NCBI GenBank assembly: GCA_029204225.1
Contig: CM055106.1
Location: forward strand, 42,116,368 to 42,180,367
Source of the DNA: Diphasiastrum complanatum
Taxonomy: Eukaryota > Streptophyta > Lycopodiopsida > Lycopodiales > Lycopodiaceae
DNA: 64,000 nt
Direction of reading: 5' to 3'
Under the pieces are notes generated by a model. It saw nothing but the letters and a program-made list of their open reading frames with translations, was not told where the DNA came from and made no database searches. Numbering within the stretch: the first letter of the stretch is position 1; each line of letters opens with the position of its first letter. The translations under genes were made by a program, and so were the position numbers. Shown here in pieces: positions 22,876 to 32,760 of this stretch.

Positions 22876-23699
22876 TGTGAGAATTTGCAAAAATCTAGCT
22901 TGGTATTTTTTATGATAGAAGTTTGTAAGTGAATCTCACATGTGTGGAGGATGTTCCCACGTGTGGAGAATTGTAAAGTAAATAAAAATGTTTGATGTAG
23001 GGGTCTCATAGAATTTCATAGTCAAGTATTTAGGTGTAGGATGTTGATAGGGTCAAATTTGGCATAGATGGCAAATTATCCATTTCCACTTGTAATGCCA
23101 CTATTGAGCCAAAATAGAGTAGGAGGCCAAACTTGTGCCAATTAGAGTGTAGACAAGTGTAATGCTTTTGTTCAATGAAGTTTAAGAGGTCCAATAGGAT
23201 TTAGAGGTGGAACCATTTGTGGTCCAATAGGAATTTGAGGTGTGCTTGAATATAGTCCAATAGAATTAAGAGGTGCATGGATCAATGGTCCAATAGGATT
23301 AAGAGGTGGCAAAGTGTGATCCAATCATAGTTGAGCATAGTGATAGCTCGTGGATCTACTAGTATCATTGTACTCCTCATTTGGATCTAATTGATTTTGA
23401 GATTGAGTGGATTTTGAGTGTCATTGAATTTCTAGCTTTCTCTCTCTACCCGAGAGCTCATGATGGTTTTTCTCTCTCTACCAGAGGAGAGCAGCTTGTT
23501 TTTACTTAGAATACTTTTGGAACACTTTTCACACGTGTGAGTGAGAGTTGGAAGTGATTGAATGCATGTAGTAGTGTGTTTTTGCCATAGAATCAAAGAT
23601 AGATCTTGAATCTCAATCTAGTCTTGATCTTGGTGCATCTACACACCTTAGGAGATCACAAGTACATGTAGTGGACAATCCACACGTGTGAATTCAACA
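22876..23699. mobile_element. Solo LTR nested in the non-autonomous copia
   Basis: This 824-bp sequence starts TGTGAGAATTTGC and ends GTGTGAATTCAACA. It is flanked by CTCTT on both sides and lies between the gag zinc knuckle and the protease, where no spacer is expected. It contains several CACGTGTG-type words and a run of near-identical phrases of the 'CAATAGGATTTAGAGGTGG' type at about 23190-23310. It has no partner LTR or internal coding, so it is best read as a product of LTR-LTR recombination. Confidence 0.8.
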
Positions 23700-24489
23700 C
23701 TCTTTTGCTCTTAGCCTTCGGATGCATAATGCCCCTTCTTTCCACAAAAGAAGCATTTTTGCTTTGACTTGTCCTTTGAGCTTGATGCATCATCCTCTTC
23801 TTTGGCCTCCTTGGGATGCTTGTTCTTTTCATTGGTCTTATTTTTGCCCTTGAATGAGAAATTGGCTTTCTCATCTCCATCCTGCAAAGACAATGAACTC
23901 ATTCTTGCCTTGGTGTGGAGCATCGTACACTCTTCAGCCACTAATACATTGTGAAGTTTTTCTATAGTTGGCAAAGTGTCTTGGATGGCAAAACTTTGGA
24001 CCAAATTTGCAGAGTCATCTCCTAGACCATTAAGGACAATTGTACAAGCTCTCCATCATGAATCTTCTCTCCAATGGAAGCCAACTCCCTATTTAGAGAC
24101 TTGATTTTGAGTACATAATCTTGTGCACTCTCCTCACTTCTCCTCATGCTTTGCAAAATCTGATTTCTAAGCATGAGTACTCTTGAAGTGTTACTAGATT
24201 CATAGATTGATTTTAAAGACTCCCAAGCCTCTTTAGCACTAGTACATGCTGATACTTCTCTCAACAAATCATTGCCCACATTCATCTTCACACAATGAAG
24301 TGCAAGCCTAGATCTCTTCTTGTATCTAGCTAACTCCTATGCACCTAGAGGTTTATCTTCATCTTCAATCAGAAACTCATAAAGGTCTTGGAGCACCATG
24401 AGTGACTCCATCCTCACTTTCCAAATAGCATAATTGGTAGAATTTAACCTCTCACTAGTTTCTAGAAGGTATGCTCCAGCAGATCCCAT
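23656..24489 (-). pseudogene. Gag of the non-autonomous copia
   Basis: The start is ATG at 24489 (MGSAGAYLLETSERLNSTNY, IWKVRMESL), typical of the N terminus of copia gag. One TAG lies near 24337. Next come ALHCVKMNVGNDLLREVSAC, EAWESLKSIYESS and LRNQILQSMRRSEESAQDYV (24290-24080). A frame change follows, then frame 24004-23711, which ends in the knuckle CFFCGKKGHYASEG, where the last Cys has become Gly. The product would coat element RNA. It is decayed but close to intact. Confidence 0.82.
23700..23704. repeat. TSD CTCTT (right) of solo LTR
   Basis: CTCTT immediately follows the terminal CAACA of the solo LTR. Confidence 0.8.
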
Positions 24490-25096
24490 CTTACTAGTAA
24501 AATTCTACACACAAGATATACATTTGGTTGAACTTGAAAATCACAAAGGTTTCTAGCTTGCAGTGTTTCACTCAAATATTGACTTCTAATCCAACAGATT
24601 GACTTGTAATCACAGTTCTATCACTCCCTGACAAAGCTGGAATGAAGATAAGATGAAGTGAAAACTACTCTCAAGCAAATCTTGCCAATCTTGGCTATTT
24701 GTGGATAATAGAATGACTCTATCTCTCTCTCTCTCTCTCTATCACTTTGATGTACTTTCAAGACCTGTTTTCAGCTTAGATTAATTAGATCTCATGACCT
24801 TAAGTCAAATCTAATCAATGGCACTCAATCTTGGTAGCTTATCCTATTTCCGCCAAAAATTACATCAAAAGCTCACAAATTGAATTTTTTTGGATTAAAT
24901 GAATACCATGCATTAAATGCAAGTTCAGAGGTGCCCACACATGTGGAAAGTACGGATTTGGACCCCTACCAAGTTTGGGATCAAATCTCCTCACCAAAAT
25001 CAAGATCCTAGCTTGCCCTCTCAATACTAGTTTTTAGCACCAAAACTTGCTAAAAATGGATCTGCATTAGATCAATGGCTTATGCTCTTGTAATTG

Positions 25097-25108
25097 GCTC
25101 TGATACCA
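25097..25108 (-). other. Primer binding site, initiator tRNA-Met type
   Basis: The minus strand reads TGGTATCAGAGC immediately after the 5' LTR. This is the standard plant copia PBS. Confidence 0.9.
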
Positions 25109-25798
25109 TGTGAAAGTATTGTACTTTAGGACCATAAATGGACCTACAAAAGATCCACAAGAGTGATTGGAGGCTGACTTAACAATCTATCAAAAAACTA
25201 GACACAAAAATGTTAATCTAGATTGGCAATTTGACAAACAACAAGTATTAACAATCAAAAGCATTGATCCACATTGAAATCCAATCCCACACATGTGTAC
25301 TACAGGCTTTAGTATGGCCTTCAATCTGAGAAACAAGTAGAAATTGATTTCGTTTCATTTGGATCACAAAAACTCAATGTACATAGTGAACTAGCTTGAG
25401 ATTGCCAATGAGCTCCAAAAATATTCTATCTTCTCACTATGGGGAGCTTGGAATACATAGCAAATTCGACTTTCTTCTTGAAGTTAGGTGGATTGCCAGC
25501 ATGTAATAAGGAAGCTAACTCACTCTTCTTGCCCTAAAATGAAACCCTAGCCTAGATCCTAGAGTTATGCTTGGTAGGTAGCTAGTTGGTCAAATTTTCA
25601 CCTTAAACGTAGGTGTAGGTCCTGTAAAGTAGGGATGACCACCAAATAGACATGATAAACTCTCTTTGACTTGACCTAACCTACATTAGGAGTGGGTTGC
25701 CACATGGCATCTTGGCCTTCCATGTGTGTAATCCAATTATACACAATATTTACAAAGTTCTACATGGCTAGATTTGCCAAAATAGGCTATTTTTCACA
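25109..25798 (-). repeat. 5' LTR of the non-autonomous copia
   Basis: This 690-bp LTR is paired with 20553-21239 and is flanked by the PBS on the inner side and the GACGA TSD on the outer side (25799-25803). Confidence 0.92.
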
Positions 25799-25809
25799 GA
25801 CGAGGCCAT
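25799..25809 (-). pseudogene. Gene B: start codon and first codons, cut off by the insertion
   Basis: The minus strand reads ATG at 25809-25807 within ACCATGG, then GCC TCG TC up to the TSD. The rest of the codon and the following frame lie at 20547 and beyond, on the other side of the 5.2-kb copia element. Removing the element and one TSD copy gives an uninterrupted reading frame. Confidence 0.75.
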
Positions 25810-26671
25810 GGTACTATGGTAGATATCGCACCTGTGCATGAGGGAGACAATACAAAAAAAAAAAAAAAATTGTAAAGAGCATGCACAAGAGGGATATGTA
25901 CGGCAGATAGAACCGGGATATCGCACTTGTGCACAGGTAAAGATCAAGAAATAACAGACAACACAAAGCGCGCACACAAGAGCGATATGCCATGAAATTC
26001 GAGAAAAAAAACAAAAAATTAATCAGGTTGTGTATCTTTTATAGGGAATTTTTTCACGCATGTGGTCAATGGTCAATGGACACATGTTGGCTTCCGATTT
26101 GTTCGCACGCTTTGGCACGTGTGATGTGACAGCTGGACACATGTGAAATGACATCAGGACACATGTCTGGTGTTCATTGGTTGGATGGACAACAAGTGTC
26201 ATTTTTCTATTCATACGTATGATCGCACAAGTGAGTGATGACACCCTGACATGTGTCGCCAGATCATTGGTTGGACAGTCGCCACGTGTCAATTTTATAC
26301 GATGAGAGTTCGCAAGTGTGACAAGACGTTCTTTTGCACATGCGGCTGCGATATATAACTGACAAACTACGAGGCATTTATTTCACTTTTTTTTTTCCTC
26401 CGCATATTGCACTTGTGCGCCACCTTCTTATTTGCTATTCTACATACTGCCTCACTCGCGCACAGGTCCGATATCCCCACATACATGTCTCCACATATCG
26501 CACTTGTGTGCCTCTATTCTATATTGACTGATCTCACTTACACTTCCCTTGCATAGGTCCAATATACCGTACAAAATTTTCGTACATATCGCTCCTCAGC
26601 AAACGCTTTGGATCCCTCCCCTTCCTATCTTGATGATCACGCACAAGTGCGATATCCCTTGGAATACCTCT
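25810..26671. promoter_or_regulatory. Divergent intergenic region with an array of GATATCGCACTTGTGC motifs
   Basis: This region separates the start of gene B (minus) from the start of gene C (plus). It holds about ten copies of GATATCGCACTTGTGC or its complement with variation. Examples are 25822-25838, 25883-25897, 25917-25933, 25969-25987, 26334-26353, 26403-26420, 26457-26475, 26494-26511, 26551-26567, 26585-26600 and 26641-26657. Its centre (26085-26295) has several ACACATGT / CACGTG words. It has no ORF of note. A shared promoter or a transposase-binding region is the simplest reading, but this is inference. Confidence 0.6.
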
Positions 26672-28340
26672 ATGGAGAGGAGAAAAAAGACGAAGAGAAA
26701 ATTCTTCTCTGTTGGTGCATCTTCAGCCCCTACCATTGTCATTACCCCTCCCATTTGAACTAGAAGGCACAAACGCATCAGGTGGTTCTCTGATATTCGT
26801 AAGTATCAGAGATCAACCAATCTGCTGATTTAGAGAGCTCCATTCTATCGTGCTGTCTGCCACATTACTAGGAATGATCTCGGTCATTTTGTCAGATTCA
26901 CTCCCTCGGCTCTTCAGCGCCTTCAGGAGGCTATTGTGGACTATATGAGCCTTTTTTTTTAAGATTCATTTCTGCTAGCTATACATGCTAAGAGAGTAAC
27001 CATTATGCCTAAGGATTTTCAACTATTGATGAGGATGTGGAAAAGATATTTCAAGTTACACTTGTCTCAGCCGGCTGCTCCTAGACCTAATCCATTAGAT
27101 AGCACAGACCTCCCTACCAAGTGGCCTAAGAAGCAGCCGGCCCCCAAGAGAGCCCCAAAAATAGTTAGGAGGGCCAATACCACAGATTCTCCTCAACCTA
27201 ATCTCGTTGGTAATGTAGATACTGCTACACTAGATAAGATTGTAAATATAGCTACATCCATTTTGGATAATCTTGTTATTCTTGTAGATACTGCTCATCC
27301 ACCTCCTCCTCCTCCTTCAAATTTTTTTACATATATAGATTTAGATGATTGTCTTAAATTTGAGAGTGACATAGCTGATGTTGTAGATAGAATGGGAGTT
27401 CCATTTTGTTTTAGGTTAGAGAAACTTGACTTCAGTATAAACTATAGAGTTATTGATTGTTTGGATATAAAAAATAGACGGGCTTCTATCAGTGATCCTT
27501 TGATAGAGTCTGGGATTACACTCTTGAAACATGACATTGCAAGAGATTCATCCAATGAATTGTTCATGCTCAGTAACTTTTTGCTTCAGGCCTTCAAGGA
27601 GAATAACAACACTTTGTCATAGTGTTTGACTAGTGGATTCACACCAGCAACAAATTACATGCTCATGTCTTATCATACCAAGTAAGATATGTTAAATGCT
27701 TATTACAGTTTAAAGCTTTATCAATGGAAATAGTTTTTAGAATTGTAGCTAATGGACTCTCTATCTTATTTTGTAGCGAGCACTAGAGTTTAAACCTGAT
27801 CTCTATTAAGAGATCTGTAGAGTGTACTGTTAAAGTATTTTGTGTCAAGATGAACTCGACTAGCAATACACATAAGGATGTAGATATGTACTTGTCATAT
27901 TTAAGTAAATATATTCCAGCAGATGTTCCCTAGTCAATTGACTGGTAGATCGTCAGTTTGGAGATACATTCTATCTTTTTTGATAGCATTTTGAAATAAA
28001 TATTCTAATGTATTTGTTTCATTCTAATTCATTCTGTTTCTTAATTGATTTTTTGTGTGCTAAATTTTTTTGCAGTCACTCCAACAAAATGATTTATTCA
28101 ACTGTGGGTGGTACACTTATATAATGCAAAGTTATTTTTTGAGTGGTTCAACCTTCAGGAGGATGTTGATATTTCAAAGGTAATTTATTCTGTTTATTCT
28201 TGGTTTTGGAATCGTGATTAGTTTTTCTATTCTGTTGATTTTTTTGGCCATTACTAATACATGAATGTTCTGTCTTGCAGTTTACACTTAACATACTGGC
28301 AAGGGCAAGGCTTCAGCCTCCTATTGTTGATGAAGGATGA
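26672..28340 (+). pseudogene. Gene C: histone H3-like fold plus Ulp1/C48-like protease core, decayed
   Basis: The frame opens at ATG 26672 with a basic start (MERRKKTKRK). A histone H3 core follows: IRKYQRSTNLLI (near 26795-26830), PFYRAV, RFTPSALQRLQEA and, after a T-run (26952-26960) that shifts the frame, AIHAKRVTIMPKD (26980-27018). The last block is almost identical to the end of canonical H3. A Pro/Lys-rich linker (27060-27180) and an acidic domain follow to 27622. After an intron (GTAAGA near 27683 to TTGTAG near 27777) come DW and FFDSI (27940-27990). After another intron, ending TGCAG at 28075, comes SLQQNDLFNCGWYTYIMQSY with Cys at 28103-28105. Gln, Asn-Cys-Gly and Phe-Asp-Ser match Ulp1 proteases, but the catalytic His position is Asp. 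Stops at 26756 and 26831 show decay. Confidence 0.68.
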
Positions 28341-28818
28341 TGTTATTATTTTAAATAAAGATTAGAAAAATATGGATAGCATAGAACAGATATAGATTGC
28401 ATATGTATAGAATTGATAGGAAAATATACATTGGTATATCAAATGCTACTCCATTTTATGAATTTGGAAGCACAAAATACATGTACTAATGCCCAACTTG
28501 GGCTTTCATTTATTGAATGAAAGAGTCTATACACAAATTTTTACTAAACTTTATTTGAAGCTATTGTTCTTCCACAATGGTAATTGTTGTGAGTAGATCT
28601 TTGCAGCACGTTATCAGCTCCTGTCTTTTTCACATCTGTGACATGACAAATATTAGTGAATGTGCAATTATAAATTATGTCATTTTCAATTATTTTGTAC
28701 TATTTTGAAATGGCAATAAACATAGAGTACTTACGAGTCTTTCGTTGATGATAAATTTGAAATATGTTGGTAGATTGGTTTGTAATAGCATGAGCTTTGT
28801 TATGAGAAAATCAAGCTT
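28341..28818. other. Gap between convergent genes C and D
   Basis: AT-rich sequence without a credible ORF. It contains possible 3' ends of both neighbours (AATAAA-like words near 28355 and 28515). No repeat or RNA gene was recognised. Confidence 0.35.
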
Positions 28819-29932
28819 TCAATGCTCTTCCACCTCAACCATAGTCAAATATTCTTCATCGTGGATAATGCTTATCTCCATTCGGTTTGAGTGACCATTT
28901 AGTTCAAAGTCTTGATCCAGTGGTAGCCATGTACCTTCAATTTTCTTATATCTCTGATAGCTAAATGTGAGACAGAGCATTTGTTTTTCGATATGATAAT
29001 GGAAGATCATTGACGATTTTTTAATCCTGCATTCTATGTCATTATTTGTTTAAATAACCCAGCCTTGATCCATGAGATCTGACAAAGTCTCAATTGATAA
29101 ATCCTTGCAAACAAATAAAGTTGGTGTCCTTCGAACACTAGCACTTGAGAAAAAATCAACAAATATATGTAATGAGATAAACTAACTTAGGTGAACAATT
29201 TTCGAGCCTGTACTTATCTTCATAGCATTTCTAACATCAATGAGTAGCTTGTATATGAAGGATTTAGAAACGATATTGTCAGGAGTAGGCCACTCATCAC
29301 TCTGAAAATTAGACAATGGAATTGCTTCGAGCTTGCCAAAACCTCCATTTGTTTGTGGCATACATAAAGATTTATAAAAATATATACCACAATATGCAAG
29401 TTCCTTTGGACTTCTTCCTCTGTATTGTAACTTTCCAACATCAGAGTGAATCACGTCCAATATTCCTGCAAGTGATTGTGCTGACTCCCATTCACTTATG
29501 CATGATGGATATAAATTTGAAAGAAAAAAAAATGTTGAAGCATTTAAATCGTAATCTGGAGAGCATCAATAAAAAAAAAACACCTATGATTGCAATAGAG
29601 TGCATACATTTTGATATACTTACAGTTACATTTCAGATGATCATGAGAGATGATATCTTGTACTTTTATTTCTGAATGCATATATACATGTTGTACTAAA
29701 ACTTCTGATATTGAGTGACCTCCCGAAGTAGTCTTAAACTCCAGAATTTTTGCTTTCCAATAAGATTTGTATGTCATTTTGGCCCTTTTCTTCTATAAAA
29801 AATTGCCCTTTGATGATGGATGCAACAACACCCACGAATTCTTCATATATTTTGTTGGCTTCCAGTTATCACCTTCATCTTTCTCATTGAAAGAATCACA
29901 GACTCAACTATAGATCTTGGTCTCCTTGCCAT
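28819..29932 (-). pseudogene. Gene D: unrecognised multi-exon gene
   Basis: I do not recognise this gene. On the minus strand a possible start is at 29932 (MARRPRSIVESVI). An exon at 29777-29610 reads MTYKSYWKAKILEFKTTSGG and ends at a canonical GTAAGT donor. The next exon (acceptor near 29470) reads GILDVIHSDVGKLQYRGRSP, YCGIYFYKSLCMPQTNGGFG and DNIVSKSFIYKLLIDV down to about 29185. A third stretch reads TPTLFVCKDLSIETLSDLM (29125-29065). The last exon is at 29010-28819 (GTWLPLDQDFELNGHSNRME) and ends in EVEEH. Stops and frame changes lie between parts, so it is probably decayed. It converges on gene C. Position and style suggest that it belongs to the same unit as genes A to C. Confidence 0.42.
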
Positions 29933-30318
29933 GCTATTTTGAAAGCTTGGGCGCCAAAAATCTCTCTGATATAATACTTAATTTCAATTTTTCGTATCAC
30001 ATTTAATCTAATGTGAATGCCACCGTAATTATAGTTATTGTGCATACTATAATTTAAGTAACTGTGCATATTATTTCTATAACTGTAACTAGTATGGTTA
30101 GCAAATTTCATTATACTAACCAGCATAGTTAAGTAAATTTAACTTGAGGCATTGACGTCGGGCAAATTAGCACGTGTCAGGCAAGAAAAGCAAACCAGAT
30201 ATCGTCCAAGCTGCCCAGACACAAATTTCAAAGTTTTCTATAATGTATTTTTATTTCTCAATTTATTTGAGCTACGTTACGTAGATTTCAAATTTGTGCA
30301 TTTTGATTGGGCAAGGTG
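29933..30318. other. Right flank of the A-D block
   Basis: AT-rich sequence with local imperfect repeats of TTATTGTGCATA / AACTGTGCATATTA (30035-30080). It ends where minus-strand copia coding begins (about 30319). No terminal inverted repeat matching the left side (16213-16330) could be found by eye. Confidence 0.35.
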
Positions 30319-30328
30319 ACGGTCGAAA

Positions 30329-31587
30329 CTAGAGAAAAAAAATAAAAGTATCTTTACAAAGGGTCTTTTTTTTATTTTGGAATTCCTGTAATGCAATCAA
30401 TTCGTCTTCTTTCTTGATCAAACAAACATCACCAACAAACTCCACCTTGATTCCCTTATCAAGTGATTGACTCACACTAAGAAGGTTCTTAGTAATGAAA
30501 GGAATGAACAAAATATCTCTCAAATTCACATTCCTATTAGTAGAGAGAGAAATAAAAATTGTGCCAATCTCTTTGATTGCACACTCACCATCATTGGCCG
30601 TGTAGACCACCTTCTTGTCACCTTCAAATGTCATCAAAGATGAGTAATACTTCTCATGATATGTCATATGTGATGTAGCTCCACTATCAATCCACCAAGG
30701 ATCAATCTCTCCATGATTAGCCAAAAAACAAGATGACATAACAAAAGCATCATTTGAAAGTTGTTCATCAACACCATCTTCATCAATAGTTAGGTTGGTT
30801 TGCTTCTCACCTTGATCTCTCTTCTTCTTGAAGAAATCACAAGCAAAATGCCCTTTGATTCCACAATAGAAGCGTTTTAACTTTGACCTATCTTTCTTTT
30901 TACCAACAAAAGTAGAAGGCTCACCTTGATCTTGACCCTTTGACCACTTGCCTTTGCCTTTGCCCTTGAATTTTCCTTTGATGAACATGGCCTCTTCACC
31001 TTCTTGAGATGTTGTTGTAGAACCACCTCTTGTTTGAAGCCTAAACTCCTCATTCACAAAAATATCTTGCAAATCCACCATACTTGGCAAAGTCTTTTGA
31101 ATAGCAAAACTTTGAACATGATTAGCATGATCATCCAACAAGCCATTAAGTACAACTTGAACAAGTTCGATCTCCTTAATGCTTTCATCAATACATGCTA
31201 ACTCATCATTGAATGCTTTAACTTCAAAACGAAAGCATGAACACTTTCATCCTTCTTTTGAATACTTGAAAAGATTTGTCTTCTTAGGGTTAGAACCCTA
31301 GATGTAGACTTGGACTCATAAAGCTTCTTCAAAGCCTCCCAAGCCTCACTTGATGAAGTACACTTACCAACTTCCTTGAGAAGTTCATTAGTCACATTCA
31401 TCTTGATAATGTGTAGAGCTTTCTTAGCTCTCTTGTCATACCTCAATTGATCTTAAAGTGCCAAAGGTCTCTCCTCCACACCTGCAACAATATCAACTCA
31501 TTCATCTCGAATAAGGACTCCATCCTCACCTTCCAAGTAGAATAGTTGATTCAAGTAAGCCTATCATTGCCTTCCAACATGAAGCCA
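30329..31587 (-). pseudogene. Copia Gag and protease (truncated)
   Basis: Gag begins near 31587 (MLEGNDRLT, then STWKVRMESLF). It has LHIIKMNVTNELLKEVGKC and EALKKLYESKSTSRVLTLRR (31410-31290), and continues after a frame change in 31141-30329. That frame holds a Lys/Gly-rich linker, a knuckle FYCGIKGHFACDFF (first Cys lost), the protease WWIDSGATSHMT (30698-30663) and ILFIPFITKNLLSVSQSLD. It stops abruptly at a poly(T)-rich junction near 30350. Confidence 0.82.
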
Positions 31588-31620
31588 CTTGAGGTTGCCG
31601 TGTTGCAATGATTTGATATT

Positions 31621-32190
31621 CTTTTTGAACCTTTTCCAATGCACTTAGCACTATCTTTAAAATCAACAAATGAAACTCAAGAAGAAATCACAAAGATTTG
31701 GAAACACTCTAGCCTCTCATTTTCTCTCTCTAGCAAATCCTAGCACATAGAATGTAGATTTCTTGATCACAATAGATCAAATCTCAATATAGTGAACTTT
31801 TGCTAGCATCTAAGATTGAAATACACTCTTGAAAAAGTCCAACAACTTAAAATCAAGAGATCCTATCAATTTTAGGGTTTCTTAAAAAATGCAAAATATT
31901 GAATCAAGCAAAATCTATATGCAAAAGCTAAAATCTTGATATATCATCTAATAGAATGTATCATCCTCTACCATGAGAAATTTTTTTCTCCACATTTCAG
32001 TAAGTGGTTTCAAAAATCGGCCATCTACAAGTGATTTGACCTAAAATGACTTTAGGATCACAAAGATCCAATCTCTATAGCTGAAAATGCTTGATTTGAG
32101 TTAGTAACACTTCCAAATCCTCATAGAATTTATGGCGCCCTCAAATCCACCACTAGATTTGGTAAAAACACAAACTTTGTCTTGCAACCT
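31621..32190 (-). other. Leader of the truncated copia element
   Basis: Non-coding, AT-rich sequence between gag and the PBS. No motif beyond ordinary AT-rich composition was seen. Confidence 0.4.
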
Positions 32191-32202
32191 GCTCCGATAC
32201 CA
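32191..32202 (-). other. Primer binding site (one mismatch)
   Basis: The plus strand reads GCTCCGATACCA next to the LTR. This is the complement of the initiator Met-type PBS with one change. Confidence 0.75.
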
Positions 32203-32760
32203 TGTGAAAATATCATATCCAAAATATATTTAGCTCATAAAGAATCTTTAGCCAAGTTTGATCACACATCTAGTTTCATCAATAACATAGAAATCACTAC
32301 TTTATGCATGCTAGAATTTAGAAATGCATCAAGATTTGATCATAACCATTTATATTTGACTTAGTACTGTTCCTGTCCATACAAAAATGGTACAGTACAG
32401 TACTTCACACGTGTGAAAGCTAGATCAACAAGAAAATCAACATTCTAGAAACTCAAGATATCATGAGAAATTCACAAGAGATGGACATAGAATCAACAAA
32501 AATGAATTTTCCACATCATAAGAGAAAAAAATGGCAACTTCTAAATACTTAACCAAAAACCTAGAAATTCTAGTCTAAATGCAATGTACCAAAATTAGCC
32601 AATTACAATGGGTCCAAACTCGACCTCATCCACTTATCTACTTGCCAAAATAGTAAAAACACGCCTTTATTGACAAATATAAAACTATCTCTAAGTTGAG
32701 ATTTCAAGCTGGCCTCAAAATTGCCAAATAAAATATCAAAACTAGTTGACAATTTTAACA
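32203..32760 (-). repeat. 5' LTR of the truncated copia element
   Basis: The inner end is TGTGAAAATATC beside the PBS. The outer end is probably AATTTTAACA at 32760. It contains CACACGTGTG near 32407. No second copy is in the window, so the outer end is an estimate. Confidence 0.6.

Larger units (their letters stand above)
20553..25798 (-). mobile_element. Non-autonomous Ty1/copia retrotransposon inserted in gene B
   Basis: This minus-strand element has a 5' LTR at 25109-25798, a 3' LTR at 20553-21239, a PBS (complement of GCTCTGATACCA) at 25097-25108, a polypurine tract GAGGAGGAG at 21248-21240 and a GACGA TSD. Its inner part has gag with a zinc knuckle (24489-23656) and a protease (about 22760-22720). 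It then passes almost directly to a short tail with SSAPRRSTKARAEPS, which normally lies between integrase and RT. Integrase, RT and RNase H are absent, so mobility would need enzymes in trans. An 824-bp solo LTR is nested at 22876-23699. Confidence 0.9.
30319..32760 (-). mobile_element. 5' half of a Ty1/copia element
   Basis: A minus-strand copia element truncated on its 3' side. It has one LTR (32203-32760), a slightly mutated PBS next to it, a leader (31620-32190), gag (about 31587-30760) and protease (about 30690). Everything after the pre-integrase segment is missing at 30319, where the A-D block begins. It is a different family from the 20553-25798 element, although both LTRs start TGTGAAA. 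Confidence 0.8.

Noticed and set aside
26672-27060. The H3-like sequence as a normal host histone gene or simple retropseudogene
   Set aside because: The N-terminal tail is not H3-like, the core is strongly diverged except for the C-terminal block, and a long extra protein region follows. A retrocopy of canonical H3 would match evenly.
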